Origin: an uncultured Lachnospiraceae bacterium
Lineage (GTDB): Bacteria; Bacillota; Clostridia; Lachnospirales; Lachnospiraceae
NCBI GenBank assembly: GCA_905197485.1
Contig: CAJJYZ010000040.1
Coordinates: 1-19,107, forward strand
Length of the DNA stretch: 19,107 nt
Reading direction: 5' to 3'
Each line of letters starts with the position of its first letter. Positions within the stretch are counted from its first letter, which is position 1. Both the position numbers and the translations under genes were made by a program. Positions 15,622-19,107 of the stretch are shown here, piece by piece. The notes under the pieces are model-generated. The model did no database searches and was not told where the DNA came from. It saw nothing but the letters and a program-made list of their open reading frames with translations.

Positions 15622-15661
15622 AAAAAATATCTTCCTGACACGCACCGTCAAGAAGATATTT
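15622..15661 (-). terminator. Internal terminator or attenuator within the surface-glycan operon
   Basis: A 15-bp stem (15625-15639 with 15647-15661, one G-U pair in minus-strand RNA) has a seven-base loop and is followed on the minus strand by six T residues. It lies between the sortase-substrate gene and the phosphatase gene, so it should lower or gate expression of the phosphatase and kinase. Confidence 0.85.
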
Positions 15662-15669
15662 CCCAGTCA

Positions 15670-16269
15670 TTATCTAGCTTTTTTCTTACCAAGAGCTACA
15701 AATCCGATAAATGCAACTGCTCCGATTGCAATCGCTGCCGGAACAACCATACCCATACCTGTTCTCGGCGCTTCTGTACTTGTAGAACCAGTCGGTGACA
15801 TCGTATCTTTATCAATGACAAATGCTACCGGTGAAAGGCTTGTAAATGTCGCTGTAATTGTTCCTTCTCCAGCTTTGCTCTTCACAACTTCCCATTCACT
15901 TCCTGTATAATGAAGAACTTCCACTCTTGTCTCAGATGTTACACCAGCCGCTTTGAATGTAATTGTTACCGGGAACTCTGTTCCTTCCGGTACAGTTACG
16001 TCTTTCACATCGACAACTTCCATACCTTCTGTCACTTCAATTCCTGCTGCTCTTAAAACATCCTTAAATGTCTTGCGAATGTTCTCGATAAGACTCTTAT
16101 CCTCTACTTCTCTGAGTGTTGCCTTTACAGCGTTTCCATTTTTATCAACCGCATTTGTTATCTCTGTCACAACTCCGTTAATCTCCGGTGATTCTCCGGC
16201 TGCAAAAGCTGTTATCCCCATCATACACGAAAGCACTGTTACCAATACTAAACTTGTAAGTTTCTTCAT
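15670..16269 (-). CDS. Secreted sortase-anchored surface protein
   Basis: A 199-residue exported protein. It has a signal peptide (1-23, likely cut after AFA) and a compact mature domain of about 130 residues. The sorting signal is APRTG (167-171), then a hydrophobic helix (about 174-193) and the basic tail GKKKAR. APRTG differs from LPXTG but resembles the (S/P)PXTG signals used by some clostridial sortases. The mature part has a segment (WEVVKSKAGEGTITATFTSLSPVAFV) similar to those in many gut Firmicute wall proteins, and a serine/threonine-rich stalk (SPTGSTSTE) before the signal. It is 51 bases after the LCP gene, with GGAGGAG before the ATG. The sortase in the same operon is its likely anchor enzyme. 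Function of the mature domain is unknown. Confidence 0.85.
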   Translation of the reverse strand: MKKLTSLVLVTVLSCMMGITAFAAGESPEINGVVTEITNAVDKNGNAVKATLREVEDKSLIENIRKTFKDVLRAAGIEVTEGMEVVDVKDVTVPEGTEFPVTITFKAAGVTSETRVEVLHYTGSEWEVVKSKAGEGTITATFTSLSPVAFVIDKDTMSPTGSTSTEAPRTGMGMVVPAAIAIGAVAFIGFVALGKKKAR

Positions 16270-16320
16270 CTCATATCTCCTCCTATCATTTCACTTAAAT
16301 ACATGCATATTCTATCATAT

Positions 16321-17292
16321 TTACACTTTTTTGTAAAACAGTTTCACCAACAAATCATATAATTTCTCATCATCTACATGAAACTCGTCATGCTTCTCTC
16401 CTGCAACGACTTCCCCCGGCACGCGTTCAATATTCGGTGCGCTGTCATAGGTTGCCAGCTTATCTACCTCGCCCGTCGACAAATCTGTCACCATATACGG
16501 CTTCGCATCGGAAAGTAACTTGTTATACAGATTCTTGTCCTCCTTTAGGCGCTCCGGTATCTGTACCGCTGCCGCCTCTATGACTTGGCGCTGTCGTTCC
16601 ATACGGTCGTTATTGCTTCCAGTCACAGTAGTATCACGATATCTGACATACTTCTCCGCCAATTCCCCTTTTAGAAGAACTGTTGCTCCTTTTTCAAATG
16701 ATGGGTCAATCATCGTGTAATCTTCCGGAACCGTAACTTCGATTCCTCCAATCGCATCACTCACCGCTGCGATACCATCAATATTCAATGATACAAACGA
16801 TTGTATCGGAATACCATATAAGAGTTCCGATACTTTCTCTTTTGTCAAAAGACAGCTCTTCTTCTCACCGTCTCCATACGCATATTGTATCGCAATCTGT
16901 GCTTCTTCCTTCGCAATCCGTTCTCCATCCATATCATAGACATCCACGTCCACCATCGAATCTCTCGATATCTGAAGTGTCTGTATCGTCTTCCTAGATG
17001 TATCTAAGATAAACAACATCAAAACGTCTGACTGTCCACCACGCCCTGCATACTCTTTGACTTCCACTTCCTCCGTGTTATCCACACCCATGAAAAGAAT
17101 GGTCTTCAAATCCGTATTGTATCGATAGCGCTCTCCCTTGTACGTGATGGTCTCAAAGCCAGCCTCTTCGTTCATCTGTGCTTCTTCTGTCAAAGCCTCC
17201 CGGCTTCTATGATTACATAGCACAAAAATCGCAATTCCACAAACTACAAGAGCAATCGCACTAATGATTACTACTCTCTTTTTTTTCTTCAT
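16321..17292 (-). CDS. LytR-CpsA-Psr (LCP) family glycopolymer transferase
   Basis: A 323-residue membrane-anchored enzyme that transfers lipid-linked glycopolymers to peptidoglycan, or in some Gram-positives to proteins. It has one N-terminal helix (7-26) and an extracellular LCP domain. Active-site landmarks are D71 (ILFMGVDN), D89 (GQSDVLML), R110 (QISRDSM), and the conserved VRYRDT plus NDRMERQRQV near 216-237. The start overlaps the sortase gene by 32 bases; its GGAG site is 12 bases upstream. An LCP enzyme translated with a sortase and followed by a sortase substrate raises the question of whether the polymer is attached to that protein. Confidence 0.92.
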   Translation of the reverse strand: MKKKKRVVIISAIALVVCGIAIFVLCNHRSREALTEEAQMNEEAGFETITYKGERYRYNTDLKTILFMGVDNTEEVEVKEYAGRGGQSDVLMLFILDTSRKTIQTLQISRDSMVDVDVYDMDGERIAKEEAQIAIQYAYGDGEKKSCLLTKEKVSELLYGIPIQSFVSLNIDGIAAVSDAIGGIEVTVPEDYTMIDPSFEKGATVLLKGELAEKYVRYRDTTVTGSNNDRMERQRQVIEAAAVQIPERLKEDKNLYNKLLSDAKPYMVTDLSTGEVDKLATYDSAPNIERVPGEVVAGEKHDEFHVDDEKLYDLLVKLFYKKV

Positions 17293-18043
17293 CTGTAAGC
17301 ACTGCTCCTACTATAAATCTCTTATCTCTCTCTGTCTTAATACAAGTACTAAGCGTAAGAATCCGGTCTTCTGTCGTCACCGGAATGTCTTCCCGTATAC
17401 TATTTCCCATATTTCTTGACTGGAAAACCGAATCCAGGAATTCCTGCCGATGGGATTCCTTCGTGAAATCAAATGTATTCAATATATGCCTGTCTTCATA
17501 TACGACTGCCGCAAAAATAGTATACACTCTCTTGGCATCCGGCGTATATACGATAATCTCCGGATGTTCCTTCAGATATTCCATATCTTCATATTCATGC
17601 AATCCGCGAAACATTGTTCCATTCGGTACATTATGCCCATACATTACCGTATTGAAATCAGAAAAATCCTTCGCCGTCTGAAGTTCCGTATAGATGGAAC
17701 CGATGGACCCCGGCTCTCCATCTGCCGTATGATTCAAATAAAAACCATCATCGAATCCATGCTGTAAAACCGGATAATCAATCTTCGTTCCCGGAATCTG
17801 AATCCACGCATAGATATCCGGATTCATCTCCTGAAGCTTCTGAAAATCTACCGGTATCTCCACCTCTTTCACCGGGACATCTTTCGGCTTCTCATCTTCT
17901 ACTTTCTCTGCATTCGTCTGAAGATTCTTATAGAGTTCTCCGTCCTTTTTCTCCTGTATAAAATAAAACACAAGGAATCCAGCCGCACACACAAATGTAA
18001 TCACGCATAAGATTCGAAGAATCTTCCTCACTGTATCTTTCAT
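17261..18043 (-). CDS. srtB: Class B sortase
   Basis: A 260-residue membrane transpeptidase that cleaves sorting signals and links proteins to the cell wall. It has an N-terminal signal anchor (about 8-28), a spacer, and a class B sortase domain from about 65 with WIQIPGTKIDYPVLQ. The catalytic triad is H137 (MYGHNVPNG), C234 (TLSTC) and R242 (KRFIVGAVL). The segment between H137 and C234 contains the extra helix typical of class B. Class B sortases often serve one or a few substrates encoded nearby, here the APRTG protein two genes downstream. Translation is coupled: the ATG is three bases after the Wzz-like stop. Confidence 0.93.
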   Translation of the reverse strand: MKDTVRKILRILCVITFVCAAGFLVFYFIQEKKDGELYKNLQTNAEKVEDEKPKDVPVKEVEIPVDFQKLQEMNPDIYAWIQIPGTKIDYPVLQHGFDDGFYLNHTADGEPGSIGSIYTELQTAKDFSDFNTVMYGHNVPNGTMFRGLHEYEDMEYLKEHPEIIVYTPDAKRVYTIFAAVVYEDRHILNTFDFTKESHRQEFLDSVFQSRNMGNSIREDIPVTTEDRILTLSTCIKTERDKRFIVGAVLTDEEKKESSNH

Positions 18044-18046
18044 AAA

Positions 18047-18772
18047 TTATCCTTCAGCTCCCTGATTAATCCGCCTTCTCTGTCTGCTTTCCTTTGTATC
18101 CGGAAGAGCTGCAAGAACATTGATTCCCAAATACTTTCTCACATCTTCTTCATTCTTAATTGTATCATCCATAAAATAAAGCAAAATAATGACTGCTGCT
18201 GCAATAGCAAATCCTGCAAGTCCGCCGACTGCCACATTCTTCATCAGATTCGGACTAATCGGCGCTACGGGCTCTAATGCCTTCTCCACAATCGAAGGCT
18301 TCTCCATATTCATAACGGTTACAACGCGATCCGACATCTCTTCCGCCAATGTATTCGCCAAGAGTTGTGCATACTTCGCATTCGCATTTCTCACATTAAT
18401 TTTCAGGAAATGCGTACTCTCCTGTGTCTCAACCGAAACTCCCTCTGCAAGCTCTCCTATACTCACTTTCTCTTCTAATCCGGCTCTTGCAATCGTATTC
18501 TTCAGCGTTGTTCTACTCTTCGCAATTTCAACATAATCCGGAGATACTTGTGCACCCAATTGTAATTCCCCAACAGAAATCGTGTCTCCACTTAATATAT
18601 ATATGGTAGCCGTTGCCTGATACATCGGAGTTATCATAAACTTTGTATAGACAGCCATTCCCGCTGCTCCAATACAAAAACAAAGTATTATAATCCATAC
18701 TTTCTTCCAAAGCACCCCTATAATTTCCAATAAATCAATTTCCATGCTTTCATCATTTTGTTTCTCCAGCAT
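18047..18772 (-). CDS. Wzz/CpsC-type chain-length regulator and BY-kinase activator
   Basis: A 241-residue inner-membrane protein with two helices (about 25-46 and 180-200) around an extracytoplasmic domain, ended by a proline-rich PVAPISPN motif (168-175) before helix two. This is the Wzz layout. In Gram-positive capsule systems it controls polymer length and activates the CpsD kinase through its cytoplasmic tail (201-241 here). It is the first gene of the operon. The ATG follows GGGAG at seven bases. Confidence 0.92.
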   Translation of the reverse strand: MLEKQNDESMEIDLLEIIGVLWKKVWIIILCFCIGAAGMAVYTKFMITPMYQATATIYILSGDTISVGELQLGAQVSPDYVEIAKSRTTLKNTIARAGLEEKVSIGELAEGVSVETQESTHFLKINVRNANAKYAQLLANTLAEEMSDRVVTVMNMEKPSIVEKALEPVAPISPNLMKNVAVGGLAGFAIAAAVIILLYFMDDTIKNEEDVRKYLGINVLAALPDTKESRQRRRINQGAEG

Positions 18773-18817
18773 ATTTCATCTCCCATTTCTTTATCTTTTT
18801 CCAAATTCCTGCTTTTT

Positions 18818-18846
18818 ATACTAGCATGCCATACTTAGAAAATCAA
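18818..18846 (-). promoter_or_regulatory. Promoter of the surface-glycan operon
   Basis: On the minus strand, TTGATT (18841-18846) and TAGTAT (18818-18823) are 17 bases apart. The Wzz start is about 45 bases downstream. A perfect 12-bp palindrome, CAGAATATTCTG, lies 35 bases upstream of the -35 (18882-18893) and could be an operator. Confidence 0.7.
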
Positions 18847-19107
18847 TGAAAAATTGTGTCAAATTTCTTGTAACGGCAAACCAGAATATTCTGCCACCTT
18901 CTCTATCAGCATATTGACTTTTTTCAATTGTCTACTTCAATCTTCATGCATTTTCCCTAGTGGTCGAGGAAACACTATGTTAAAAATTCCGAGAAATACT
19001 CCTAATGATCTTTAATAAGCCGCCTTTTAAACGCAGTAAATGCTGAATTATTGTAAGCGATGAATAACAACACGGGTATCCAAACCAGGGAACCCTAAAT
19101 TGGCAGG
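18847..19107. other. Region without a convincing gene
   Basis: Upstream of the surface-glycan promoter I see no open reading frame worth calling on either strand, no tRNA and no transposase. A short minus-strand frame ending near 18849 (with VAEYSGLPLQEI) could be the tail of a broken gene. The base composition is ordinary for the window. Confidence 0.5.

Noticed and set aside
15590..15670. 27-codon N-terminal extension of the CpsB phosphatase starting at an ATG that overlaps the cargo stop (TAATG)
   Set aside because: The stretch encodes the terminator hairpin, has no family resemblance, and a strong GGAGGAG site supports the start at 15589.
18849..18925. Short minus-strand frame containing VAEYSGLPLQEI, possible gene remnant
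   Set aside because: Under 25 codons with no start signal or recognisable family; too short to call a pseudogene.

Overview
The window looks like chromosome from an anaerobic gut-type Firmicute, most likely a Lachnospiraceae or related clostridium. The support is a glycyl-radical hydroxyproline dehydratase with its activase, a YcbA/YcbB-type (GlnK/GlnL-like) two-component system, a class B sortase with a Pro-Arg-Thr-Gly type cargo, strong GGAGG ribosome binding sites and sigma-A-like promoters. The species cannot be fixed from the sequence alone. No rRNA, tRNA, CRISPR array, insertion sequence or phage gene was seen.

Region 1 (1-5038, minus strand): an operon encoding an XRE-cupin regulator, then PotA, PotB and a fused PotC-PotD. 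Together they form a spermidine/putrescine-type ABC importer. It has a promoter at 5011-5038 and a strong terminator at 15-52. PotA is about 150 residues longer than usual because a two-repeat insert interrupts its TOBE region.

Region 2 (5052-8503, minus strand): hypE then hypD, the radical-SAM activase and the trans-4-hydroxy-L-proline dehydratase. The dehydratase has the same length and residue numbering as the C. difficile enzyme at every active-site position recalled. The operon has its own promoter and a downstream inverted-repeat terminator.

Region 3 (8546-10706, plus strand): divergent from hypE lie an SPFH/band-7 membrane protein, a 67-residue ribbon-helix-helix protein overlapping its stop codon, and a second XRE-cupin regulator. 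They are followed by a separate single gene for a 38-residue membrane peptide with its own promoter and terminator. The two divergent promoters share TGATAT-type sites.

Region 4 (10746-14152, plus strand): a histidine kinase and response regulator of the YcbA/YcbB type with overlapping genes, then a lone PTS-EIIC-like permease. Upstream of the permease are three TTTGAAAC sites, a promoter and a leader with a long inverted repeat that covers the Shine-Dalgarno sequence. This reads as a sensor that switches on a permease.

Region 5 (14102-18846, minus strand): a six-gene operon encoding a Wzz-like chain-length protein, class B sortase, LytR-CpsA-Psr transferase, a secreted sortase substrate, a CpsB-type PHP tyrosine phosphatase and a CpsD-type tyrosine kinase. 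An internal terminator separates the first four genes from the phosphatase-kinase pair. The operon has promoter and terminator at its ends and no glycosyltransferase, so it looks like a stand-alone control and anchoring module for a surface glycopolymer. This is the best candidate here for an undescribed functional unit. The last 260 bases hold no convincing gene.
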